Both the position numbers and the translations under genes were made by a program. This document shows, piece after piece, positions 1 to 8,327 of a stretch of 64,000 nt of DNA. The notes under the pieces were generated by a model, which worked only from the letters and a program-made list of their open reading frames with translations, was not told where the DNA came from and did no database searches. The stretch's first letter is position 1, and each line of letters begins with the position of its first letter. The stretch lies in contig JAEPOO010000001.1 in assembly GCA_017642855.1 (NCBI GenBank), positions 496,001 through 560,000 of the forward strand, written 5' to 3'. Source of the stretch: Pseudomonadales bacterium. Its GTDB lineage: Bacteria; Pseudomonadota; Gammaproteobacteria; Pseudomonadales; Azotimanducaceae.

Positions 1-85
1 TGTTGAGTGTCTCGGCTCTTTGCATGCCCTCATTAACATAAGTCTCGAGGATGTCTTGGTACTGGCGGCTGGTCATTTGAGTCAT
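1..85 (-). CDS. 5' end of an unidentified protein, running off the left edge
   Basis: Read on the minus strand, an ATG at 85 (alternative ATG at 76) opens a frame with no stop to the window edge. It encodes 28 residues beginning MTQMTSRQYQDIL and continuing with an acidic, helix-like stretch. The composition looks coding. The plus-strand frame through the same bases (20-235) has no recognisable features. Too little is present to name the product. It diverges from the dipeptidase gene at 267, so 86-266 would hold both promoters. I see no clear operator there. Confidence 0.4.
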   Translation of the reverse strand, partial: MTQMTSRQYQDILETYVNEGMQRAETLN

Positions 86-266
86 CTCTGGATCATATCA
101 AAGCTGGATCAGTTTGGTATGAATCGAATAATAGAGGCTAGATCGCAGCCTATATCTAACGTGGGATGGTCAATATCTGTCGCGATGACAGGCGAAGGTT
201 ACGATACGTCACTGAACTGTGTAATCTGCACTTGAAGCGATAGCCTCAAAGGCGTTAGTCATCTCT

Positions 267-1511
267 GTGAAAACAAAATACATAGTTATTTCTGCGGCGG
301 TCGCTCTGTGGTTTGTCTCGTGCCATTTAAGCGCCAGCGAGACGGCAGATAATACCTTTCATCAATCTTTGTTGGCGCTGGATAGTCATCTAGACACACC
401 CATGTTTTTCCATCGAGAAAGTTATGACTTCTCTCAACGCGGTTCGTTTGGCGAAAGCGGCATTCAGGTTGATTTGCCTCGTATGATTGAGGGCGGTCTC
501 GATGGTGGTTTTTGGGTCATTTTCACTCCTCAGGGTCCCTTGGACGAAGCCGCCTATTTATCCGCTCGTACGATGGCTCTGGTGCGTCAGATGTCCATTC
601 GTGAGATGGCAGCCAAGTACGCCGACTCAGTGGAGCTTGCTTTCACGGCAGACGATGCCTCTCGAATTCATGGAGATGGCAAAGTGGCGGTGTACCAGAG
701 TATGGAAAATGCCTATCCGCTTGGTGAAGACCTTTCGTTACTGGAAGTGTTTTATACCGGCGGGTTGCGAATGATTGGTCCGGTACATTTTCGCAATAAT
801 CAGTTTGCGGATAGTTCTACCGACAAAACCGAACCCTTCGGCGGATTAAGTCCATTGGGCGAAGCGCTGGTTCGTGAAGCAAACCGCCTCGGCATGATTG
901 TTGATGCTTCCCATGCCTCTGATGAAGCACTCAGAGACATGATGGCGATCTCAACGACACCAGTCATTCTTTCACACAGTGGCCCTGATGGCGTTTACGA
1001 GCATGCCCGCAATGTACCTGATGAATTGTTGAAACAAGTCGCGGAGGCAGGCGGTGTGATTCACATTAATGCGTATGGAACTTATCTCGAAGAGCTAACG
1101 CCAACACCTGAGCGAAAGGCGGCTTTGACCGAATTGCGTGAAGAGTTTGGTACCGACTTCTTCTCGATGAGCGAAGAGACGCGCCAGGCTTTTCGACTTG
1201 CTCGCGGGGCGATTAATCAGGAGTTCCCCGCACCACGATCCTCGTTTGAAAAGTACCTCGAGCACTTGTTTTACGCGCTGGAGCTGGTCGGGTCAGATCA
1301 TGTGGGAATTGGTGCCGACTGGGATGGTGGCGGTGGCGTTGATGGCATGGAAGATGTGGCGGCTATTCCGCGTATCACCAGGGCATTGATCGATGCGGGA
1401 TACAGTGAAGATGACATCGAGAAAGTCTGGTCGGGGAATCTCCTGAGAGTGATGCGCGAGGTTGAGGCGGCGAGAAACTCGACGTTGATGTCACCTAAAA
1501 TTATCAACTAG
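267..1511 (+). CDS. Membrane dipeptidase, peptidase family M19
   Basis: Zinc-dependent dipeptidase of the renal dipeptidase family, which hydrolyses a broad range of dipeptides; 414 aa from a GTG start. The N-terminus is a signal peptide (hydrophobic residues 6-18). Cys19 could be a lipoprotein acceptor, but the preceding residues FVS are a poor lipobox. The zinc-site motif H-x-D is His41/Asp43 in LDSHLDTP. Further family hallmarks follow: the region around MENAYPLG, LGMIVDASHAS, VILSHSG and HVGIGADWDGG. The length is normal for exported M19 enzymes. It appears monocistronic, with a convergent neighbour at 1522. Likely periplasmic or membrane-attached. Confidence 0.9.
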   Translation: MKTKYIVISAAVALWFVSCHLSASETADNTFHQSLLALDSHLDTPMFFHRESYDFSQRGSFGESGIQVDLPRMIEGGLDGGFWVIFTPQGPLDEAAYLSARTMALVRQMSIREMAAKYADSVELAFTADDASRIHGDGKVAVYQSMENAYPLGEDLSLLEVFYTGGLRMIGPVHFRNNQFADSSTDKTEPFGGLSPLGEALVREANRLGMIVDASHASDEALRDMMAISTTPVILSHSGPDGVYEHARNVPDELLKQVAEAGGVIHINAYGTYLEELTPTPERKAALTELREEFGTDFFSMSEETRQAFRLARGAINQEFPAPRSSFEKYLEHLFYALELVGSDHVGIGADWDGGGGVDGMEDVAAIPRITRALIDAGYSEDDIEKVWSGNLLRVMREVEAARNSTLMSPKIIN

Positions 1512-1521
1512 GAGTTTTGCT

Positions 1522-1977
1522 CTAGCCCTCGTCTTCCGGGCGCCAGGTGAGCGATGAGTGATGTAGAGAGATCAGGACTTTCCCCCGAAGTTTATGGTAC
1601 GCATAAGTATAGTCTGCGTGAGTCATCTCACCGTTTTCTTTAAAGAAGGTGTATTGTCCCATGTCTCTGTAGCCCAAACCGCCTGCGTCGATGAGAGGAC
1701 CCGCAGCGCTACGAAATTCAATGCGTTTCCATGCGTTGAAAAGAAAGCCGTGGTCATGCGGGTATTTGGGGTTTCCGCCAACGAAGTATGACCGGGCGCC
1801 TTCTTCATCGAGTCGGATTTCGTCGGTGAGTGTTGGTTTAAACAATAGTGGCTCTTCCCGGGAGCCAAAATCGTAAAGCGCGAGAAGCGCCTCCACGTCC
1901 TGATCAATCACGGCGTTGGTCCATGCACGTTGTGCATCAATCACTTCAGCCACTGTCATCCTTTCGAACTCTCTCAT
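1522..1977 (-). CDS. SnoaL/NTF2-like domain protein
   Basis: A 151-aa single-domain protein. Its opening helix (VIDAQRAWTNAVIDQDVEAL) and the closing strand motif ISLHHSSLTW are typical of the NTF2-like/SnoaL superfamily, in which a curved sheet forms a small-molecule pocket. The LHHSS element recurs in DUF4440 and CaMKII-association-domain relatives. No signal peptide, so cytoplasmic. The residues do not identify a substrate or catalytic activity. Its stop lies 10 bp from that of the convergent dipeptidase gene. Family assignment is fairly secure; function is unknown. Confidence 0.65.
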   Translation of the reverse strand: MREFERMTVAEVIDAQRAWTNAVIDQDVEALLALYDFGSREEPLLFKPTLTDEIRLDEEGARSYFVGGNPKYPHDHGFLFNAWKRIEFRSAAGPLIDAGGLGYRDMGQYTFFKENGEMTHADYTYAYHKLRGKVLISLHHSSLTWRPEDEG

Positions 1978-2062
1978 ATCACCGCCTGATCGCCGACTTA
2001 AAACGGCTTGGTATGCTACTTTAGTCAGTCATGAATGTCACAATCGGCTTGTCCAGTTTTCA

Positions 2063-2371
2063 ATGAAACGCGTTTATTCACATCCGAGTATTATGATGGT
2101 CGGCAGCATGGCTGGATTGCTCGCGCAATCGGGTATTGAGTCTGAAGTGCGGAACGATATTCTTGGTGGTGCAAGTGGTGAGATCGCACCCGGAGAGACC
2201 TGGGTGGAATTATGGGTCCTTGAGACCTCTCAGGTGGCGAGCGCACGGGAAATTATTCTGGCCTCGCTTAAACAGCCTGAAGACGGTGATTGGCAGTGCG
2301 GTCGATGCGACGAAGCCAATCCTGGTTCATTTGAGATCTGTTGGAACTGTGGTATCCCCGGGAATGGCTGA
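2063..2371 (+). CDS. DUF2007-type protein with C-terminal RanBP2-like zinc finger
   Basis: I choose the ATG at 2063 because the coding signal begins there; an upstream in-frame extension to 1916 overlaps the neighbour's 5' end and looks non-coding. The 102-aa product has an N-terminal DUF2007-like fold (SHPSIMMVGSMAGLLAQSGI, then an alpha/beta pattern to about residue 70). A C-terminal zinc finger follows: Trp77, Cys79-x2-Cys82 and Cys93-x2-Cys96. This W-x-C-x2-C-x10-C-x2-C spacing matches RanBP2-type fingers. DUF2007 proteins are described as possible signal-transducing proteins related to PII, without a proven function. Cytoplasmic. Confidence 0.7.
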   Translation: MKRVYSHPSIMMVGSMAGLLAQSGIESEVRNDILGGASGEIAPGETWVELWVLETSQVASAREIILASLKQPEDGDWQCGRCDEANPGSFEICWNCGIPGNG

Positions 2372-2428
2372 AAAGTGGGTGCGGCAAATGGTCTTTGCGT
2401 TTCTTCAGACCTTTCCCGATGATTTTTC

Positions 2429-2466
2429 GCCACCAGCTCTTCGTGCCACCAGCTCTTCGTGCCACC
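2429..2466. repeat. 16-bp tandem duplication (2.4 copies)
   Basis: The unit GCCACCAGCTCTTCGT occurs at 2429-2444, again exactly at 2445-2460, and then partially (GCCACC) at 2461-2466. It lies in the 256-bp gap between the DUF2007 gene and the TauD gene, where I see no convincing gene. A 14-bp perfect palindrome, GATTGATATCAATC, sits at 2574-2587 in the same gap. It resembles a slipped-strand duplication. Confidence 0.8.
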
Positions 2467-2627
2467 GTCAACGCCATTGCCGAGAATCTCTTCGAGTTGG
2501 TCATATTAGACCAGGGTGAGTGTGCATCGTTGCGATCAAGGTGATCGCGTACGGCTTTATCAGCGCGTCAATCGATTGATATCAATCACGCCGGGACCTG
2601 TGGTCAGGGCCAATACGAAAATGTCTG

Positions 2628-3467
2628 CTAGTAGACCGTGACGCGGTGGAGTTCGCGTCGATAACCTTCATAGCCACCAGTGGCGCGATGAACAACACTG
2701 CGGTTGTCCCACATGATCAGCATGTCCTCCTCCCATTTATGGATATACAGAAATTCGTCTTTGGATTGCCATGCGTTGAGCTCCAGAGTCAGATCTAAAG
2801 CTTCTTTGTCTTCCATTCCTTCATATCCGATGATGTATGAGATGCCGCTGTAAAAACCCTGGCGTCCGGTTTCGTTGTGCGCAGGTGCTAAAGGATGTGT
2901 GTGTTTCATCGTTGCCGCCTCTGCTGAAGGGCGGATATCCATGGCGCCGTTTTTCGTGACGTCGCCGTACGCGCCCTCCAGCGAATAGCCTTTTACTGGT
3001 GAGTGGATCGCCTGCAGACCACCAAACCTGGATTGCATGTCCTCCGGCATCGCATCGAAGGACAGATGCTGATTGGAGAAATGGGTATCACCGCCCTGCG
3101 GCGGGATGTCGAGGCTATAGAGAATCGTGCCGGAGGGTGGTTCGGGCATGAAGCTCCAGTCAGAGTGCCAGTACTCTGCAAAAATAGGATTCGTATCTTC
3201 TGCTTCGCGTCGCACAGCGGCGATGTATTGTCTGCCGGGGAGCGGGTTGAAGAAGGGGTCTTCGCCCAGTTCGCCAAACTGCTTTGCGAACTGCTCAAGC
3301 TGATCGTGATTGAGCTTCTGATTTGGGAAGGCGAGAACGTGGTGTTCGAGCCATGTTTCTCTGACTTCTTTAATCACATCTTCTGATAACGGCCTTGAAA
3401 GATCCAGACCGGTGACCCTCGCACCGCACGCCTGGCCGCTCGGCTCTACCGTAATTGGGCTGTTCAT
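2628..3467 (-). CDS. TauD/TfdA-family Fe(II)/2-oxoglutarate dioxygenase
   Basis: A 279-aa member of the taurine/2,4-D dioxygenase family, which couples 2-oxoglutarate decarboxylation to substrate hydroxylation. The facial triad is visible: His101-x-Asp103 in YWHSDWSF and His260 in RSVVHRATGG. The 2OG-binding arginine is Arg271 or Arg275 near the C-terminus. The N-terminal SGQACGARVTGLDLSRPL segment is typical of the family. Residues that would set the substrate cannot be read, so taurine use is not implied. It is divergently transcribed from the Fe-ADH at 3565 with 97 bp between starts. A degenerate copy of the window's Zur-like motif lies in that gap. Confidence 0.88.
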   Translation of the reverse strand: MNSPITVEPSGQACGARVTGLDLSRPLSEDVIKEVRETWLEHHVLAFPNQKLNHDQLEQFAKQFGELGEDPFFNPLPGRQYIAAVRREAEDTNPIFAEYWHSDWSFMPEPPSGTILYSLDIPPQGGDTHFSNQHLSFDAMPEDMQSRFGGLQAIHSPVKGYSLEGAYGDVTKNGAMDIRPSAEAATMKHTHPLAPAHNETGRQGFYSGISYIIGYEGMEDKEALDLTLELNAWQSKDEFLYIHKWEEDMLIMWDNRSVVHRATGGYEGYRRELHRVTVY

Positions 3468-3518
3468 GTTGTCCCCCTCACTTCAGAGCCTGAGAGTATA
3501 TCGCCAGTGGGGAGCTCC

Positions 3519-3535
3519 GTGATATAACGTGTTTC
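3519..3535. promoter_or_regulatory. Degenerate Zur-like half site
   Basis: GTGATATAACGTGTTTC matches the best palindrome of the window (ATGATATAACATATCAT) at 11 of 17 positions. The left half is well kept (TGATATAAC) and the right half is lost. It lies between the divergent TauD and Fe-ADH genes. With only one intact half it may be chance. Confidence 0.25.
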
Positions 3536-3564
3536 TTTTTGAGAACTAACTCGAGGATTCAAAG

Positions 3565-4710
3565 TTGCTGTCTAATGAAGAATTTGTAGTACCCCCACTT
3601 CCGACGATTGTGTTTAACCGAGGTGCGGGCCAAAAACTGAGTGACCACATCCAGGCACTTGGTAAAACATCGGCACTGATTGTTACCGATAAAAACCTGG
3701 CGGCCAGCGGTGTTTTGGATCCCATTCTGGACGCGTTGAAAGCCGCGAATCTGAAGGTGGAAGTTTTTGACGGCGTTGAACCGAACCCCACCGACCTGAA
3801 CGTTGAAGCCGGCACTGAAAAGCTTCGCGAACTCGGTGATGCGTGTGTTGTTCCCATCGGCGGTGGCTCTTCCATGGACTGTGGTAAATCTATCGCGCTG
3901 CTCGAAGCAAACCCTGGTCGTGTTGAAGAGATGCAGGCAGGCGCTCCCAAGCCTGCTAATGCACCGGTGGTTGCGGTGCCAACCACAGCGGGTACCGGAT
4001 CAGAAACTAACGGCGCCTGCGTGATCACCAATACGCGTTTGGGTCGAAAGACTTATGTCATTCACCCGACCATCGTGCCTTCTTATGCGGTGCTAGATCC
4101 GGAGCTGACGATCGGCTTGCCCGCTTATCCCACGGCAACCTGTGGTTATGATGTGCTGACTCATGCGATCGAAGCGTTTGTTTCAGTCGGGGCTAATGTT
4201 TATTCGGATGAAATCGCCCTGGACGCCATTCGAAAAGTTGCTGGGTTCCTGCGTGCCGCAGTCAAAGACGGCGGCGATGTCGAAGCCCGATCTCAGATGT
4301 TGCTGGGATCCGCGAAAGCGGCCATTGCGTTTAATGTCGCTGGACTGGGCACGGTTCATGGCACCGGACATGCGATCTCTGCTCGACTGAACGCGGCGCA
4401 CGGGCAGACGCTCGCGACCATGCTTCCTGCCGTCATGGAATTCAACATGCCAGAGAGAGAAGAGAAGTACATCGAAGTTGCGAAGATCCTGAATCCCTCG
4501 GGTCCGGCAACCGGTGCCGGCGCGATTGATGCTGCGATGCAGCTGCGAGCTGATATTGGTATCGATCAGACCATCAAAGACCTTGGTGGCGATGATGATC
4601 TGCTGCCGATTCTTGTCGAGGATGCGGCTGCAGATCCCGTTAACTTCACCAATCCGCGTCCTGTTGACCCGGCCTCTCTGGAACAACTCTATCGCTCGGC
4701 CTGGGGGTAG
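3565..4710 (+). CDS. Iron-containing alcohol dehydrogenase (group III type)
   Basis: NAD(P)-dependent alcohol dehydrogenase, 381 aa. The nucleotide-binding GGGSSMDCGK segment (residues 99-108) and PTTAGTGSE (139-147) are hallmarks. The metal ligands fall at the positions usual for the FucO/Fe-ADH family: Asp196-x3-His200, His265 and His279. A TTG start is used, with GAGGA about 7 bp upstream. The substrate is an alcohol or aldehyde of unknown identity. The SDR at 4720 begins 9 bp after the stop, so the two are co-transcribed and may act in sequence on the same alcohol or ketone. A second, distant paralogue lies at 25678-26814. Confidence 0.9.
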   Translation: MLSNEEFVVPPLPTIVFNRGAGQKLSDHIQALGKTSALIVTDKNLAASGVLDPILDALKAANLKVEVFDGVEPNPTDLNVEAGTEKLRELGDACVVPIGGGSSMDCGKSIALLEANPGRVEEMQAGAPKPANAPVVAVPTTAGTGSETNGACVITNTRLGRKTYVIHPTIVPSYAVLDPELTIGLPAYPTATCGYDVLTHAIEAFVSVGANVYSDEIALDAIRKVAGFLRAAVKDGGDVEARSQMLLGSAKAAIAFNVAGLGTVHGTGHAISARLNAAHGQTLATMLPAVMEFNMPEREEKYIEVAKILNPSGPATGAGAIDAAMQLRADIGIDQTIKDLGGDDDLLPILVEDAAADPVNFTNPRPVDPASLEQLYRSAWG

Positions 4711-4719
4711 GCGTAAGAC

Positions 4720-5550
4720 ATGCAGCAATTGAATTTCGCCGGTAAACGTATTGTGATTACCGGCGCTTATTCCGGTATCGGCGCTAGCCTGCTGGAACTG
4801 CTTCGCGGGTTTGGTGCAGACGACATCGTTGTTCTCGATATCAAGGAACCCGAAGCTGATGTGGAAGGTTTCATCGAAACTGATATGGGCAATCCGCTTT
4901 CCATAGACAATGCGATAGCGGAACTCACCGCGGAAGGTAATCCGAAGGTCAGTCTTCTCTTTAACAACGCAGGCGTTGCCGCAACGTTACCGGCTGACAC
5001 CGTGATGCGGATCAACATTCTGGGTTTAAAGCGTCTGACACAACGTCTCATGCCGAGCATGCAACCGGGTGGTGCCATCGTCAATACGGCATCTGTCGCG
5101 GGAAATGGCTGGCCTGAGCACGTTAATGAGATCAACCAGTTCCTAGAGATTGATAGCTGGGATGAGGGCGTATCCTGGATAGCTGATCACACCGACGTGG
5201 TGGCTGATGGCTATTTCTTCTCGAAGGAATGTGTGCAGGTTTACACGATGCGTGCTGCGAAGGCAGCGACCGGTTTCGGGCTCAGGATGAACAGCGTTTG
5301 TCCTTCGCCCGTTGAAACGCCATTACTGCCTGCCTTTCGGGAAACCATGACCGATCAGATCATTGATTGGGCGATTGAAACCGGCGCCGGAAGGGTAGCG
5401 ACCGCAGAAGATCAGGCGCGCGCGCTGCTGTCCTTGGGCTCTGAGCTTAGTGTGTACATCAATGGTGTTAACCTCCTGGTTGATGGTGGCTACACTGCGG
5501 CATTACAAACGGGGCAATTCACACCGCCCGGGGCTGTTGATGTCGAATAA
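4720..5550 (+). CDS. Short-chain dehydrogenase/reductase (3-alpha-HSD/coniferyl-alcohol dehydrogenase-like)
   Basis: Classical SDR, 276 aa, oxidising or reducing alcohol/ketone groups with NAD(P). The glycine motif TGAYSGIG is at residues 14-21, NNAG follows in the middle, and the catalytic Y-x3-K is YFFSK. Asp in place of a basic residue after beta-2 (VVLDIKE) suggests NAD preference. The insertion before the active site (NGWPEHVNEINQFLEI) and the overall pattern resemble the 3-alpha-hydroxysteroid/coniferyl-alcohol dehydrogenase subgroup, but the substrate is inferred only. Second gene of the operon with the Fe-ADH. The 139 bp after it hold a 9-bp inverted repeat and no gene. Confidence 0.85.
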   Translation: MQQLNFAGKRIVITGAYSGIGASLLELLRGFGADDIVVLDIKEPEADVEGFIETDMGNPLSIDNAIAELTAEGNPKVSLLFNNAGVAATLPADTVMRINILGLKRLTQRLMPSMQPGGAIVNTASVAGNGWPEHVNEINQFLEIDSWDEGVSWIADHTDVVADGYFFSKECVQVYTMRAAKAATGFGLRMNSVCPSPVETPLLPAFRETMTDQIIDWAIETGAGRVATAEDQARALLSLGSELSVYINGVNLLVDGGYTAALQTGQFTPPGAVDVE

Positions 5551-5557
5551 TGTACTT

Positions 5558-5633
5558 GCTAGATCTGTTTGTTTGCAGCTGTGGCCGTCCTGGAGGCCGG
5601 GGATGGCAGGCTCATTGAGCAGAGAGATCTAGC
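5558..5633. repeat. Inverted repeat downstream of the SDR gene
   Basis: GCTAGATCT at 5558-5566 is matched by AGATCTAGC at 5625-5633, 58 bp apart, with a smaller GGCC/GGCC pairing inside. It lies between the convergent SDR and TerB genes and could fold as a terminator-like structure. There is no T-tract, so the role is uncertain. Confidence 0.35.
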
Positions 5634-5689
5634 CTCTGACCTGTGTGTGTTTCTACAATTAGGCGTCACTGAATTATCGGGGAGTTGAG

Positions 5690-6145
5690 TCAGAGGGTGT
5701 TTTCTTCGGCGCGCACTTTTGCATGATTGAAGTCGGTTTCGCTGATATTCAAAAGTTCTGCCACCTTCACAATGAATTGCTCTTCGTAGCGATCCAGACG
5801 ACCGTCCGCAAAAGCCACCATCCAGAGATACTCGATCAGTTTTTCTTTGTCGTTATAGCCATAATGATCGTTTACCAGTTTGATAAGCTGTGAGACGTCT
5901 TTTGCGGTGGCGCCATCTGCAAGTTGCAGAATGTCTTCGACCGTTTCATCGAGAAGATCGAAAGTTTCCTGCAGAATTGCGACAACCATCGCCCGCTCAA
6001 TGTCATCCTGCTGAGAATCTGCCTTAGCGACCTGAATAAGAAGTACTCCGGTCGCGCATTGAATGCCAAGTGCTCTCGTATACTCATCGGCATGTCTTTC
6101 GGGAATCAGTTGTTCCTCGAAGAAGGTCTTAAGATCATCAGCCAT
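5690..6145 (-). CDS. TerB-like protein (tellurite-resistance TerB superfamily)
   Basis: The start is set at ATG 6145 (MADDLKTFFEEQ) because it has AGGA upstream; the 46 further residues of an upstream extension run through the promoter region. The 151-aa product is all-helical with the TerB-type acidic signature ADSQQDDIERAM and a second half-repeat AFADGRLDRYEEQFIVK. TerB-fold proteins are cytoplasmic and often carry acidic metal-contacting residues. Their biochemical role is mostly unknown. It is divergent from the ZigA-type GTPase gene, with a Zur-like palindrome between them, and a second TerB-like gene sits in the DUF1826 operon (15031). That context links it to zinc limitation. Confidence 0.75.
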   Translation of the reverse strand: MADDLKTFFEEQLIPERHADEYTRALGIQCATGVLLIQVAKADSQQDDIERAMVVAILQETFDLLDETVEDILQLADGATAKDVSQLIKLVNDHYGYNDKEKLIEYLWMVAFADGRLDRYEEQFIVKVAELLNISETDFNHAKVRAEENTL

Positions 6146-6244
6146 GTTTTCAGTATCCTGTGTGAGAGAGAAAAAGCCCGTCTGATAGGGCATTGGGAAG
6201 GATAAACCACAAAGAACGCCATTGCAGCGTATCGCTTTCCTAAA

Positions 6245-6261
6245 ATGATATGTTGTATCAT
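6245..6261. promoter_or_regulatory. Zur-like operator between terB-like gene and COG0523 gene
   Basis: ATGATATGTTGTATCAT has 6-bp inverted arms (ATGATA/TATCAT). Its reverse complement differs from the site at 14369-14385 at one position only. It lies 38 bp before the GTPase ATG at 6300 and about 100 bp before the terB-like ATG at 6145. It resembles the enterobacterial Zur core TGTTATAATATAACA (from memory) with symmetric changes in both arms. Confidence 0.65.
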
Positions 6262-6299
6262 AGCAAGTTCGTTTTTTGTTCATCTATTTGGAGATGCTC

Positions 6300-7499
6300 A
6301 TGTCAGCAGCCCAGCGACTTCCCGTTACCGTGCTCTCTGGTTTTCTAGGGGCAGGCAAAACGACCGTGCTCAGTCACATACTGAATAACCGCGAAGGCAA
6401 GAAAGTCGCTGTGATTGTGAATGACATGAGCGAAATCAATATTGATGCTGCGACCGTGCAAAGCGAGGTGTCCCTCAATCGCAGCGAAGAAAAACTGGTT
6501 GAGATGAGCAACGGTTGCATCTGCTGCACGTTGCGTGAAGACCTGCTGGAAGAAGTCAACAAGCTGGCGCAGGACGGCCGTTTTGACTACCTGGTGATTG
6601 AATCAACGGGCATTTCTGAACCTCTACCCGTTGCCGAAACCTTTACTTTTGCTGACGAGGACGGAATCTCATTGTCAGACGTAGCGGATCTTGACACCAT
6701 GGTGACAGTCGTTGATGCCGTCAACTTTCTGAAGGACTTCGACGAAGCGAAGTATCTGCAGGAAACCGGCGAGTCGCTTGGTGAAGATGATGAAAGAAGT
6801 GTATCTGACCTTCTGATCGAGCAGGTGGAGTTTGCTGACGTTATTCTGGTGAGTAAGACCGACCTGGCTGAAGCGAGAGAAATTGAACGTCTTACGGCCA
6901 TACTCAGGACGCTGAACACGCAGGCCAAGATCGTGCCGATTGCTAATGGCGAAGTAAATATTGATGAGGTCCTGAGTACAGGTCTCTTTAGTTTCGATAA
7001 AGCCCAACAGGCACCCGGCTGGTTGAAAGAAATGCGCGGTGAGCATATTCCTGAAACAGAGGAATACGGCATTGCCAGTTTTGCATACGTTGCGAGGCGT
7101 CCATTTCATCCAGAGAAGTTCTACCAGTTCCTTCATGACACTGAACAGTTCGGTAAGCTAATTCGATCCAAAGGCTACTTCTGGCTGGCGACTCGACCCC
7201 GTTTCGCCGGGCATTGGAGTCAGGCAGGCGGTATCGCGCACTTCGGTTTTGCGGGTCTGTTCTGGAAAGCGGTGCCCAAGGAAAGCTGGCCCACGGATAC
7301 AGAGTCATTGGCGTCTATTAAGGAAAATTGGGAAGAACCGTTTGGTGACATGCGACAAGAACTTGTGTTTATCGGCCAGGGTCTTGATCAGGAAGAGATG
7401 ACCAAAGCATTGGATGCCTGTCTTCTCTCTGAAGAAGACGTGTTGCGTGGCAGGGAATACTGGACCACTCTGGCCGATCCATTTCCCGTCTGGGAATAG
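6300..7499 (+). CDS. COG0523 GTPase, ZigA/YciC-type zinc metallochaperone
   Basis: G3E-family GTPase (CobW/COG0523), 399 aa. ATG 6300 is preferred over upstream TTG/ATG codons because GGAG lies 6 bp before it. Walker A GAGKTT is at residues 17-22, and the metal-binding CxCC motif is Cys73-Ile-Cys75-Cys76. The long CobW_C domain includes HWSQAGG and ends with [10 protein letters not shown] plus [11 protein letters not shown]. These features match the roughly 400-aa YciC/ZigA subgroup, thought to deliver zinc under starvation. It follows a Zur-like box and precedes the remains of a zinc ABC importer, so it is most likely Zur-repressed. Confidence 0.88.
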   Translation: MSAAQRLPVTVLSGFLGAGKTTVLSHILNNREGKKVAVIVNDMSEINIDAATVQSEVSLNRSEEKLVEMSNGCICCTLREDLLEEVNKLAQDGRFDYLVIESTGISEPLPVAETFTFADEDGISLSDVADLDTMVTVVDAVNFLKDFDEAKYLQETGESLGEDDERSVSDLLIEQVEFADVILVSKTDLAEAREIERLTAILRTLNTQAKIVPIANGEVNIDEVLSTGLFSFDKAQQAPGWLKEMRGEHIPETEEYGIASFAYVARRPFHPEKFYQFLHDTEQFGKLIRSKGYFWLATRPRFAGHWSQAGGIAHFGFAGLFWKAVPKESWPTDTESLASIKENWEEPFGDMRQELVFIGQGLDQEEMTKALDACLLSEEDVLRGREYWTTLADPFPVWE

Positions 7500-7506
7500 C
7501 TTGGCT

Positions 7507-7608
7507 ATGCGGATCAAGTCGCTTATGCACTGGTCTTTAGCAAGCCGATTGTCGCTGGCAGGTGTTTTAGTTCTGACGATGTGGCTGATGGTCTATTCCG
7601 TTTCATAA
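7507..7608 (+). pseudogene. Leader remnant of a zinc-binding lipoprotein/SBP (ZnuA/AztC-like)
   Basis: ATG 7507 opens a 33-codon frame with a basic start (MRIKSLMHW) followed by a hydrophobic run (SLAGVLVLTMWLMVYSV) and then a stop. This is the shape of a signal peptide with no mature protein. It lies exactly where a periplasmic zinc-binding protein would precede the ATPase and permease. I read it as the 5' stump of a deleted substrate-binding-protein gene. A chance hydrophobic ORF cannot be excluded. Confidence 0.4.
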
Positions 7609-7613
7609 GCCTT

Positions 7614-8327
7614 TTGATCGAAAATTTAACAATCGCGTATGAGTACCATCCGGCGGTTCATCATTTGACGACAAACATTGCTCAAGGTGAATGGTGGGCG
7701 ATTGTTGTTCCAAACGGGGCTGGCAAATCTACTTTACTTAATGCCATAGCTGATGTGATCTCCGACTACGAGGGTAGTATCGAAGGTGCGCAACCGAACA
7801 TGGTTGCTTGTCTTCCTCAACAAGCGCAGCTCGATAAAACCCTCCCCATCAGTGTTTTTGAGTTGGTCGCGACTGGCCTATGGGCAAAGATGGGTTTTTG
7901 TGCTTCCCTCAGTGCCTCTCAGCATCAACAGTGCCAAGAAGCGCTAGCCGCTGTCGGGTTGCAAGGCTTTGAAGACCGGATGGTCGGGTCGCTGTCTGGT
8001 GGCCAGTTGCAACGGACACTCTTTGCACGAGTCATATTGCAGGATTAGCCACTCATTTTGCTCGATGAGCCTTTTAATGCCATTGACTCGAAAACACGCT
8101 ACGATCTGACTGATGTGATCAGGCAATGGCAGCGGGACGACCGAACAATCGTTACGGTAACCCACGATCTAGCGTATGTTCGTGAGCATTGTCCGAAAGC
8201 CCTGCTCTTGGCACGTGAGTGTATTGGCCATGGCGATACAAACGCTGTGCTGACGGATGCCAATTTATCTCGAGCGAGAATGCTCTCGGAAGCTTTTGAT
8301 GAGCGCGCCAACTGGTGTCTTATTTGA
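7614..8327 (+). pseudogene. Zinc ABC transporter ATPase (AztA/ZnuC-like), broken by an in-frame TAG
   Basis: The conceptual product (TTG 7614) is a metal-type ABC ATPase: PNGAGKSTLL Walker A, LSGGQLQRTLFAR signature, LILLDEPFNAID Walker B and VTHD switch. It would power zinc uptake. A TAG at 8046-8048 interrupts the frame just before Walker B; the rest continues in the same frame to 8327. The residue before the Walker A Pro is Val where Gly is usual (VVPNGAGKS). Both the stop and this change point to loss of function. The TGA overlaps the permease ATG (TGATG), as expected for a former operon. Confidence 0.8.

Noticed and set aside
20..235. Plus-strand open frame of 71 codons at the left edge
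   Set aside because: No ribosome site or family pattern. The minus-strand frame over 1-85 looks more like protein.
2574..2587. GATTGATATCAATC as an FNR/CRP-like site
   Set aside because: The FNR consensus needs four bases between TTGAT and ATCAA; here they abut. It lies downstream of converging genes, not at a promoter.
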